A stretch of 64,000 nucleotides of DNA from NCBI GenBank assembly GCA_030386875.1, contig CM059567.1:51010020-51074019 (forward strand), in the 5' to 3' direction. A program made the position numbers and the translations under genes. The stretch is from Morinoia aosen. Lineage: Eukaryota; Arthropoda; Malacostraca; Amphipoda; Talitridae. The notes below the pieces were generated by a model. It did no database searches, was not told where the DNA came from, and was given only the letters and a program-made list of their open reading frames with translations. Positions 21,334 to 31,386 of the stretch are shown here, in pieces; positions within the stretch are counted from its first letter, which is position 1; the number at the start of each line of letters is the position of its first letter.

Positions 21334-24300
21334 ATGGACCTTGAAAAACATCAAACTTCACATGGAACAGCATTGTTGGTAAGCCCTGTTGGTAGCCTCT
21401 CATTGCTAGAATTGTTCCTTCTTTGAAGGAAGAAAAGAATTAAATTTTGAACTATTCACCTCTGAGGCGGGTTTTGAAATAGTTTTCATTTTTAAAACTG
21501 GAAAATTTGGTAGCACTTGGGTTCAGAAAAGCAACTCAAGTTTTAGTTTTCATAAACCCCAGATATTTGCTATGATTACTGTTTCAAATTTAGAATCAAT
21601 TTTTATTTAATTTATTTTCAGCACCTAAGTTGGTATGACTTCTATGCTCATTTTTGTGAGTAAGACTGTTCAAGTTGACTTGGTGAAGGTTTTGGCCACT
21701 CCTCGGTTGTATTCGAGTTTCTTTTGAGGGAGGATAAAAAATTTAAAGAAATGTAAAATACTACAGATAAATTTACCTAAAATTGAAACGCTTCAATCAT
21801 CTTGGTACTCCACTTTATTTCTGTTATTTAACGTGTAATTTTTTATGGTCAAAAAGGGAAAAATTATTCCTATTTTTACCATGCTAAATTCATTTATAAC
21901 ATTTTTGTCATACTTACTTGTGTTGCCCAACTGATGGTGACCTTTGTCAGTCAGGAGCCTGTGCTGGGTTTGGTACAGATGTGCTGCTGTTCCCCCTCGA
22001 CACCATCAAGACCAGACTGCAGAGCAAGCAAGGCTTTGTTGCGTCTGGTGGCTTTCGCCATATCTATGCTGGACTTGGTCCAGCTGCTCTGGCGTCAGGT
22101 CCTGGAGGTGCAGTTCTCTAACTTGCTCTATTATTGTTGTTGAATTCAGAGTGAGAATGACTTATATTTGATGAAAATATTTCGTGGAGTTTGCAAGATA
22201 AACCTTTGTTGATGAGGTGAAGCACGTATGCAGACCTGAGCTTTAAACTTTTTCTTCCTTAGCTATGATTGCGAGTTCAGCTTTGGAATTTGGTAATGTC
22301 CTTTTCTTTGAGTCCTTGAAATCTAAAAATCTAAATTGTTTTTCAAAATTCTATCCAAGAGTTTCTTTTGCTTTAATATTTTCAAGCCTTTAGGATTATA
22401 AGAAATGTCAGCATTTTCAAGGCATTTTTGAAAAGATTAGCCATTCAGGAACCTTTGTGTTCATATTTCTTTATTTATAACAGGTTAACTGTAACTGTGG
22501 CATGACCCACCGGTGGTCACTGAAGTTATTTCCAGCGTGCAGTAGTCATATTCTTGATTTGGAAAATAACTAATCAAAACTAAATGAAAGCACAATTTAT
22601 TTAATGTTCCTTTTTCTAAATTATTTACTGAAATTTATTTTTATTTAAGTTGAAAATTGAACTTGAGTTTAACCAGCCACGCTCAACGTGTTGAACTAAA
22701 ATTGTAGTGTATTTAAATATTGATTGAGGGTAATTGAATTGTGCCTTTTTAAGTTGAATGAATATGTAAGTTATGAATCATTTATCAAGTTTGTCTTTTT
22801 TGTTTCACTGTACAAATCCCCCTCAGGGTGATACTACTAATGTACCTTTGGGAATTAGCACTCCCAGGAGTAAAATGTGTGAGGGCCCAAGCTGAGAGGT
22901 AGGTCGGCCTTCTTTTTGTTGAAATAAATTTTTTGTGCTATGTTAAGGAGCACCTTTTTTGGTTCATTGCTGCCCTGTTTTTCAGCCCTACTACTTTCTT
23001 TTTCAACTTTTATCTTGTTTCATGAACTTTTTCCCAACTCTATGCCCCTTCTGGATAGATTCTACATTCCCTTATATCCATACTAAATGGTGCCTTCCTC
23101 TTCCTCTCTTCAATACACTCTTTTTTGTAGTGGTTAAGGAGGCTTTAACTAACCTAACCAATTACCAATAGTAATTGTACTAATCAGTTTCTGTCATTAC
23201 TTATTGCTGTTTTTAAAAGTTCATATAATTGTGTCAATGGTCACACATCAATGACAGATAATCAGAATAATTCTATTAAAACTAGGTAACAGGTTTTCTA
23301 GTTATAATTCAGTATTACAGAGGTACTATTTACAGAAACAAAATGTTAAATATTTTACTTTGAAGAAATGGCAACTTTCATGTGAATTGACTTGGGTTAT
23401 TTTATTTTGTGCTGAAATTGAATTGCTCTAGGTTTGAAATGGTTTGGTTGTCAGTCACCTTATTTTAGTGGTAGTTCAATTTCACTGACTTGTTTGTAAT
23501 ATATTTTTTATTTTCAGCTGCTCTCCAATTTTGCTCCTACGAGGCAGTTAAATCACAGCTCTCATCCAAAGTACCCACCCAGTACCACTTCCTGGTGCAG
23601 ATGGTGGCTGCAGGAGTGGGTGAAATGGTAAGCTGGGTCCACTCGTTTGTAGAGTTGAAACTGAAGTTTCAGATTGATACATGGAATGTCACCTCTTTTA
23701 TAATGAACAATAGACAAAATGTCACCTCTTTTGTAAGGACGATAGACGAAATGTCACCTCTTTTATAAGGAACGATAGACAAAATGTCACCTCTTTTATA
23801 AGGAACGATAGACAAAATGTCACCTCTTTTATAAGGAACGATAGACAAAATGTCACCTCTTTTATAAGGAACGATAGACAAAATGTCACCTCTTTTATAA
23901 GGAATGGTAGACGAAATGTCACTTTTATAAAATGTAGAGAGGCCAGGCAGTTCCATGCAAGACATTTTCTTCCATCTCTTCAAAAGTTGTAACTATTAGT
24001 GGTGATCATGGTCTAATGTGGTCATCTGTGCATACTGTAAAACACTCAGTTGTGAACAAAACTTGTTGAAGTTGAACCTGATTTAAGCAAAGTAATTTTA
24101 GTTGATGGACTGCGTGTGTATTTATTGTTGGGGTTTGTTATTCCTTTAGCCCATTCCTTTATTTTAAAATGTTATACCAATGTATAAAATTACAGGACTT
24201 AGCAAAACAAAATCGTAAATCTAGTGGTTTGAGTGACATCAAGTAATTTTGGTATAATTGTCCATGTACTGTAATCTGTTACTATGGTTTTGCTAGAGTA

Positions 24301-26367
24301 ATTTTTTATTGATTCAAATGATAGAGCTTTGTAGTGAGAAGCCTTCTAAGACACATTTTCTGGATGTACATTTTATTCAAATTTTTAATACTAATTGCAG
24401 TAAGAGGAGAAACGTAAGTAAATTGTACGACGTGATGAATTTTAACCCTAGATTCATGAATGCATACCCTTGCAGACAGCTGGCATGGTCAGAGTACCCA
24501 TGGAGATAGTGAAGCAGCGTTTGCAAGCACGGCAACACTCGTCTGCCGTGAACATCGTCCGCGACACCCTGCGTGTGGAGGGCCCAGCTGGTCTGTACCG
24601 GGGCTACTTTACCACGTTGGCGCGGGAGATCCCTTTCTCGTGCATCCAATTCCCTGTGTGGGAAGGTCTACAGCTTGCCTGGGCGATGCAACAACAGCGT
24701 CCTGTACAGCCTTGGCAGTCGGCTGTGTGTGGGGCACTGGCTGGTGGGTGCTGCTGATGAGGCTATACAGATGGAATCTTTTGCATTCGGAGTCCCCTGT
24801 TAGACCAACTGCGGTTGGTATTGGATTTGTAGTCGTGTTAGTTTTGGGAATGTTAAAGGCAGGAAGGTTGAGATAAGTAACTATATATTTAGGGAATTCG
24901 AATTACACGTAGTTAATTCATGGAGAGAGAAGCTTCAGAAAAACCGTACTGTTGAATGCATTGAAGTTAGCAAATAAATTCAAAAATAGTAAACCTTGAA
25001 AGTGAAATTTTAAATCATATGATACATGAATAGATTGCGCACCTAGGTTTACTTTTCAGATGGGTTGTTCTCCATACCACATTTTTTTCTGGTGCAAGCT
25101 GGCAAGCATGCTTTCAAATAATAGTAAGCATATAGCACATTTCGCCTCTGAAACACTGGAACTCAAAATCGGCAGAACATGAAAACAGAGGAAGAACTCA
25201 AAGCACTCAAATTGAGAAGTGTGAAAATACACGAATTAAATTTTTTAAGACTGTGTCCTACTGAACTAGAGTCCCCTAAGGGGAATAAAACTATTGTATT
25301 GATAGGAAGTAGTGCTCTTAGTTGGAAAATGTGAGATCCCGAGCTGAGATTTGGTTGGTTTTCATTTTGTTGAAATTGAATAGGATAATACGTTTTGTTG
25401 AGGACAATCTTTTTTTAAGTTGGCTGCTGACATGTTTTGTAGTACTTATATAGTTAATGTAAAATTCTTGATGTAGAATTATCTGAATGACACACGATGA
25501 ATCTATCTTGCGCATCATTTGTGTAATTCCATTAATTGGATTGTTAGTTTGATATTTTAATAAGCAGTTAAAGTTTTTAGCCGCAGTGGTTTTACATAGA
25601 ATGCTGAACGGGAATAATGCTAATGCAAGTACACAGATGAGACTCAATTGAGTCCTCATTTTAACTGAATCCATGATTGGCTAAGCGTCAATTACCTGTG
25701 TAGGGGGAACATCGGCAGCAATCACCACACCGCTGGACGTGGCCAAGACCCGTATCATGCTGGCCCCTGCTGATTCTCCTCTTGCGTCCGGCAACTTGAG
25801 GCTGGCTCTCAGGACGATCATTGCCGAGGCGGGCGTGTCCGGGTGAGTATTTTTGCTTGCTCTTCACGAATTGTTATGCTCCATAATGGTACCAAACTTG
25901 TGACTTGCTTTAGCTTCACGTTGCAATTTCAGACTTAAGTTCATTCATTCTAATAACTTCTATGTAATTTTTTTTCTCGTTTAAGCATGTTTACAGTCTT
26001 ATCTAATCACCTCTTATTTATTCACAACATTTTCCAATAGGCAACGTAATATTTCTTTCATCAGCAACATTTGAATTCATAGAATTTTGAATTAGAATAT
26101 ATTAGTAAACATTCATGACACATTAGTAGGAAGCCATTCCCTGGTACATAATGCATTGTTTGGGTCATGCACAGGTTGTTTGCTGGTGTGCTGATGCGGA
26201 TGCTGTACATGTCTGTTGGTGGCCTTGTGTTCTTTGGGGTGTACTCTGAGGCCTCCTCTGTGTTTGGTCCATTCTTTGGCCGCTCTCGTGGACCTTCCGA
26301 CGTCTCAAGTCGGTCGTCTCAAGTCAATAGCCCGTCTCCTGTGTTAAGTAAAAACGCTAAGCTCTAA
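21334..26367 (+). CDS. SLC25A26: SLC25A26 mitochondrial SAM carrier, paralogue 1
   Basis: Six exons: 21334-21378, 21951-22107, 23518-23627, 24476-24743, 25704-25842, 26175-26367. Phases are consistent, giving 303 aa. Two ATGs occur in tandem (21331 and 21334). The second has the better context (A at -3, G at +4) and aligns with the start of the paralogue at 31387. The three carrier signatures are present: PLDTIK, PMEIVK and PLDVAK, with [12 protein letters not shown] between repeats 2 and 3. Predicted role: SAM/SAH exchange at the inner mitochondrial membrane. Compared with the other two copies the last exon has diverged: [11 protein letters not shown] is [11 protein letters not shown] here, losing the family Pro-Arg, and the C-terminus is 17 residues longer. 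Exon 2 uses an unusual donor, GTGCAG. Poly(A) signal 26485-26490. No frameshift or stop is seen. Confidence 0.92.
22488..22690. mobile_element. MITE of the CACGTTG family in SLC25A26 intron 2
   Basis: Preceded by TTAA (22484-22487) and ending in CTCAACGTGTTGAA, that is, a TTCAACACGTTGAG terminus on the other strand with a mutated TTAA. Internal blocks (GGTGGTCACTGAAG, AAACTAAATGAAAG) match the copy at 18921-19140. Confidence 0.55.
22820..23155 (+). repeat. SINE-like family copy R5
   Basis: Well-preserved copy in SLC25A26 intron 2: CCTCAGGGTGATACTACTAA, GGGAATTAGCACTCCCAGG, GGTTCATTGCTGCCCTG, TTTTATCTTGTTTCATGAA, then 3' GGTTAAGGAGGCTTTAACTA. Confidence 0.82.
23685..23932 (+). repeat. 33-bp minisatellite, about seven units
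   Basis: Unit core TGTCACCTCTTTTATAAGG followed by AACGATAGACAAAA. It starts 58 bases after the exon-3 donor of SLC25A26 paralogue 1. A single related unit (AATAAACAAAATGGCACTTC) sits at the same place in paralogue 2 (about 33528-33560), so the array expanded from one ancestral unit. Confidence 0.93.
25270..25450 (+). repeat. SINE-like family copy R6 (5' part)
   Basis: TCCCCTAAGGGGAATAAAAC, TATTGTATTGATAGG and GATCCCGAGCTGAGATTTGG match the family 5' half. Similarity fades after about 25450. Confidence 0.65.
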
Positions 26368-26484
26368 CATGCTTTTTTGATAAAGTGAAGATCAGGAAAG
26401 AACGTCTAAAATTGTTATTTTTAGCTTTCATCACGTCTTTCAGCTTAACCGAACGAAAAGTTGAACTAGTGGTATTTTAATTGA

Positions 26485-26490
26485 AATAAA
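26485..26490 (+). promoter_or_regulatory. Candidate poly(A) signal AATAAA of SLC25A26 paralogue 1
   Basis: AATAAA about 118 bases after the stop codon. Confidence 0.5.
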
Positions 26491-27184
26491 GCTAAACCCT
26501 TGCTATATTTCAAATTCTTTAGATATTTACTTCTCAGATACTGGTCAATCGAGTCGCTTGACATTCACAATACATTTCATGGTAAAAATTTTTTAAACCA
26601 TTTCATAGGGTACAATTGAACTTGGTTGTATTTTTCATCCTAATTGGTGTTTCTTTGCTCCAAAGGTCAAGTGATGTGGGTTTGCCAATCGTTCCTGGTT
26701 TTAAGACATTTTTATTCAACAGAATTCTAATGAAAACTCAATAATTGAGCTTTACAATTTTTTAGGCATCGTTTTATCTTCCATTTCGTACGTTATCATG
26801 ATGAATGCTAAGAAAAAAAGCTGTTTTTGCTCAATATTAGCTTCTCTGACTGGGAAAATTACAGAATTTGTTACATTCATGAGACAAGCGAGAATGGATT
26901 CTAAGTTGGACGGCTGATGATCTTATTTTGCACCTATTTTCGCGAGTTTTTGAAATTCATTGTTAGAATTTGATCTTCATCCAGAACAACATAGTTCAGC
27001 AGAAATTTGCTATACTGCACGCTTAATTCTAACACTCTAATTTCATCTTGCAAACTTGTGTTGGGCTTTCTGCAATTGGGACCATGCAAAGTTTTCTGTT
27101 CTGGACCGTTTGTACGGAAACAATTTTTATCAATTCAATTTTTTGAGTATGTTCATTAGTGTGTGCGTGCTATTTTTGTTGAGT

Positions 27185-27244
27185 TGGCATCGTTAGTGTC
27201 GTGTGGCTGTGACTTGGCATCGTTAGTGTCGTGTGGCTGTGACT
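27185..27244 (+). repeat. 30-bp unit in two tandem copies
   Basis: TGGCATCGTTAGTGTCGTGT followed by GGCTGTGACT occurs at 27185 and again at 27215, identical. Confidence 0.9.
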
Positions 27245-27383
27245 TGGAGCTCAATAGTCAGGCTTTGCTGAGGTAAAGATGAATATGTTGAGAGGTTCTT
27301 GAAAGTGTGAAGTTTTAGTTTGAAGTTCTAGTCATGATGTACCAGGTCTCAACCTTCTCTGTAACGTAACATGTTCATCTACA

Positions 27384-28126
27384 ATGTCTCATCATGTCGA
27401 TGTCGCTATGTCTCATCATGTCAATGTCGCTATGTCTCATTATGTCAATGTCGCTATGTCTCATCATGTCAATGTCGCTATGTCTCATTATGTCAATGTC
27501 GCTATGTCTCATTATGTCAATGTCGCTATGTCTCATTGTGTCAATGTCGCTATGTCTCATTATGTCAATGTCGCTATGTCTCATTATGTCAATGTCGCTA
27601 TGTCTCATTGTGTCAATGTGGCTATGTCTCATTATGTCAATGTCGCTATGTCTCATTATGTCAATGTCGCTATGTCTCATTATGTCAATGTCGCTATGTC
27701 TCATTGTGTCAATGTCGCTATGTCTCATTATGTCCATGTCGCTATGTCTCAATATGTCAATGTCGCTATGTCTCATTGTGTCAATGTCGCTATGTCTCGT
27801 CATGTCAATGTCGCTATGTCTCATTATGTCAATGTCGCTATGTCTCATTGTGTCAATGTCGCTATGTCTCATTGTGTCAATGTCGCTATGTCTCATTGTG
27901 TCAATGTCGCTATGTCTCATTGTGTCAATGTTGCTATGTCTCATTGTGTCAATGTCGCTATGTCTCATTGTGTCAATGTCGCTATGTCTCATCATGTCAA
28001 TGTCGCTATGTCTCATTATGTCAATGTCGCTATGTCTCATTATGTCAATGTCGCTATGTCTCATTGTGTCAATGTCGCTATGTCTCATTGTGTCAATGTC
28101 GCTATGTCAATTGTGTCAATGTCGCT
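27384..28126 (+). repeat. 24-bp tandem array 1 (31 units)
   Basis: Unit core ATGTCTCATTGTGTCAAT followed by GTCGCT. Thirty 24-bp units plus a last one of 23. Single-base variants (TCATCATG, TCATTATG, TCATTGTG) are interspersed. Since 24 is a multiple of 3, every frame without a stop in the unit stays open. This gives 237-255 codon artefact frames of 8-residue repeats (for example MSHCVNVA on + and MRHSDIDT on -). Confidence 0.97.
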
Positions 28127-28316
28127 AGACAATTATAATCTTGAGTTGTAATTAAATCATGATCATGTAATTTGTGATGTTCATATAATGTTGATGTTCA
28201 CCTTGCGTGGTAAATCGGAAAAGCTTGATACCGATTAAATTATGTGACCTTCGGTGCGATATAGTTTAAATAACTGAAGCGCTAGCAAACCTATGTTACT
28301 ACTACTACTACTCGCT

Positions 28317-29060
28317 ATGTCTCATTGTGTCAATGTCGCTATGTCTCATTGTGTCAATGTCGCTATGTCTCATTATGTCAATGTCGCTATGTCTCATTAT
28401 GTCAATGTCGCTATGTCTCATTGTGTCAATGTCGCTATGTCTCATTGTGTCAATGTCGCTATGTCTCATTGTGTCAATGTCGCTATGTCTCATTGTGTCA
28501 ATGTCGCTATGTCTCATTGTGTCAATGTCGCTATGTCTCATTATGTCAATGTCACTATGTCTCATTGTGTCAATGTCGCTATGTCTCATTGTGTCAATGT
28601 CGCTATGTCTCATTGTGTCAATGTCGCTATGTCTCATTGTGTCAATGTCGCTATGTCTCATTGTGTCAATGTCGCTATGTCTCATTGTGTCAATGTCGCT
28701 ATGTCTCATTATGTCAATGTCGCTATGTCTCATTGTGTCAATGTCGCTATGTCTCATTGTGTCAATGTCGCTATGTCTCATTATGTCAATGTCGCTATGT
28801 CTCATTGTGTCAATGTCGCTATGTCTCATTATGTCAATGTCGCTATGTCTCATTGTGTCAATGTCGCTATGTCTCATTGTGTCAATGTCGCTATGTCTCA
28901 TTGTGTCAATGTCGCTATGTCTCATTATGTCAATGTCGCTATGTCTCATTGTGTCAATGTCGCTATGTCTCATTATGTCAATGTCGCTATGTCTCATTGT
29001 GTCAATGTCGCTATGTCTCATTGTGTCAATGTCGCTATGTCTCATTATGTCAATGTCGCT
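28317..29060 (+). repeat. 24-bp tandem array 2 (31 units)
   Basis: Same unit as 27384-28126, 744 bases and exactly 31 units, preceded by ACT repeats and followed by a broken unit. It is separated from array 1 by about 190 bases of unrelated unique sequence. Its variant pattern (mostly TTGTG, some TTATG) differs from array 1, so it is not a simple copy of it. Confidence 0.97.
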
Positions 29061-31386
29061 ATGTTTCATTAATGTTCTTAATCTCAAAACTTCTTACCTC
29101 GATATTGACGTTTTAGCTTTTCCAATTTTTTTGTTTTTTCACAAACACGTATGTACTTTGTTTTAGTTCTCCGATATTGGATTGGGATTTATCAATGTTT
29201 CTTGAATAATTTGATGTTCTGCTTTCAATATTTGCAATTTCTTGGAAGTTTGTGACACTTGTTCTTCATGCCTGTATTTGAAGATAGTCCATCATTATTA
29301 ATTTACACTAAAACTTGCTTTCAACATTTAATTTGATGAAAATTGAACGAATGAATGTTTTGTTTTGAAAGAAAAGCAAGAAAATGTACGGGCGGTTGTG
29401 CAAATTGCACGTGCAGCTCTGCTGATGTGGGAAACAATTATTGTTGAGAATTCCTTCCGCATCGTCAAACCTGTTGAACAGTTACTATTTTTCCCCCTCC
29501 AGTTGCGCAGGGTAACCATTCATATTGGAGTGGTCTGTTTAGAATAGTTTTATGTGTAGGATCATTCAGTATCACCATCTTGTTTTGTGCTTGTCATGAT
29601 CAAAGTTCCGTTCTTTTCGTATGGCTCATCATGTAAATTTGCATATCTCATCTAATGCATTTCCATTTGAATATCATTTCTTATTTTGTTCGTATTACTT
29701 ATCCTGAACCATTTTTCCATCAGGCAAATTGTTGTCTTTGGGTAAATAAACATGAAATAAAGTGGCCCGATATCTTGAACGTTTCAAATACAAATTGCGC
29801 TCAACATTCAAATTGATGAGTTCATTTTTTTCATGGAAGAGAAATCAGTCCTTGAATCTTGTGTCTCAGAGGTAATTCAAGCGATGGTTGGATACAACAA
29901 ATATTTTTCCTAATAAGTTTCATCAAAGAAGCGCTCTAGTACACAACCATTCATTGAGAAGAACAGATATTTATGTACACAAAATTTTGATCTCGACTAG
30001 ATTCTTGGGTGATGATACCAAGAAAGCAGTTCGATGTGTAAATTTGATTTGGAGGATTGTCTCTGTTTATTTAATCAAGATGAGGTGGCAAGGCTTAGAG
30101 TTGTGTTATCTTGTTCAGTAAGAGATAGAGTACTCGAGTTCCACAACGAAAACAACGTCCTGTGCGACGGACTTAATGCACTTGATGGTCAGTCCAAAGT
30201 GAATAAACTTTACTGTAGTAAAGATGAAATCTGGTGCAAGAATGGAAACTTGAAATGCTTTTATTCTTTTATTTTATTTATTTAATGGAAAATATTCATG
30301 TCATATCACACATTGGTTTCAAAATTTATTGTAATAAATGCAAGGTCGTAATGACAGTTACCTAAGATCAACCCGGTACCCATTTCATACATCTGGCCGC
30401 GGGTTGAATCGAAATGAACGGAAAGTGTCACTTTTTAGCAACGAGAAGAATCATCGGGCTCACTCAGATTTCTCGAACCCTAAAAAATAAATTTTGGTTA
30501 TTCAAAGTTTCATAGAGTACTTAGGTAACGAGCGATTGCATCTCATTACACAGCCTTCACAGGACACATACTCGGATATTCGACATGTCTGCATGACTTG
30601 GCTGGGACCCCGGCTGTACTGGACAAGCTCGTAATGACAGCAAAACTTGCATCAAACTAGTTACATCCGCTGTACAAACGCATTTTGTCTGTCTGATAAA
30701 TTTTTTGCGCCTTTCAATTTGGCGATGTAAATTTGACCCTCTCAAGTGTTGAAAGGTAAGTGTGACCATATTTCCAAGAATCGAAATAAAAGTCCCGAAA
30801 AATGAACGTTTTCAAGGCATTAACTAACCAGTCCAACGAGTCGTTATAGATGAGTATGTTATAAGGGACATTTTATTGTAACTATTAAGATGGTGAGAAA
30901 TAAACTGCGTGTGGTATTTGTTTAAGATGTGATCTATTCAAGCAGTAAGTAATAATTTAAAGGCTTTTCTGATTGATGTGCTTATGTATTTTAAAAATAT
31001 GTACAGATAGTAATGGTCTGTGATGTTTTATGCTGTAGTCTGTAAGTTTTACCTTATTACCATTTGTGATAATTTGGTCCTAGTGGAAGATTAGTATCTT
31101 GCTCGTAGTTATTAGCCACTTGGTATCTTGGTATTGACTATTTTCTGTAATATTCTCATGTTTTAAGGATTTGTACCATATAAGCCAGCAGATTTACAAT
31201 TGTTTACCTTTCCAGGTTTCTAGTGGCAGAGTGGCTTTGGTGAAACTGAATGTGTACCTAATTTTTCTTTCTAATTATTATAAGCTGCTCTGAAGGTAAT
31301 AACTATCACAGAGCTTTCTTGCCACCTCTGAGCTCAAATCAAAGACTTCTTTCAATAAATTTGGTCAGGCTACATTCATTTTCATA
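29061..31386. other. Spacer 5' of SLC25A26-2; no recognised gene
   Basis: Several short open stretches (29365-29547, 29888-30121, 30034-30285 on +; 30557-30769 on -) have no recognisable domain, paralogue or splice context. The last ~150 bases before 31387 resemble the flank of the paralogue at 21334 (TACCTAATTTTTCTT, CTACATTCA-TTTCAT), so the promoter or 5' UTR is probably here. Confidence 0.5.

Larger units (their letters stand above)
26368..27383. other. 3' flank of SLC25A26 paralogue 1
   Basis: Holds the poly(A) signal at 26485-26490 and a 30-bp unit repeated twice (TGGCATCGTTAGTGTCGTGT..., 27185-27244). The following GGCTGTGACTTGGAGCTCA resembles GGCTGTGACTTTGAGCTCA at about 3109-3127, so homology between the carrier genes extends into their 3' flanks. 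No gene seen. Confidence 0.6.

Noticed and set aside
23669-23983. 104-codon minus frame with [11 protein letters not shown] repeats
   Set aside because: Produced by the 33-bp minisatellite in an intron; 33 is a multiple of 3, so the frame stays open.
24460-24876. 138-codon plus frame overlapping SLC25A26 exon 4
   Set aside because: Out-of-frame shadow of the GC-rich exon. The real frame carries the carrier signature and matches the paralogue.
27371-29166. Frames of 237-279 codons on both strands with 8-residue repeats (MSHCVNVA, MRHSDIDT and others)
   Set aside because: They are forced by the 24-bp tandem repeat. No unique coding sequence, splice context or start region is attached.
29365-30285. 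Short plus-strand open frames upstream of SLC25A26-2
   Set aside because: 60-83 codons, no domain, no splice partners and no second copy, consistent with chance in AT-rich spacer.
30395-30420. tRNA-like B box in GCGGGTTGAATCGAAA
   Set aside because: No box A at the right distance and no cloverleaf.
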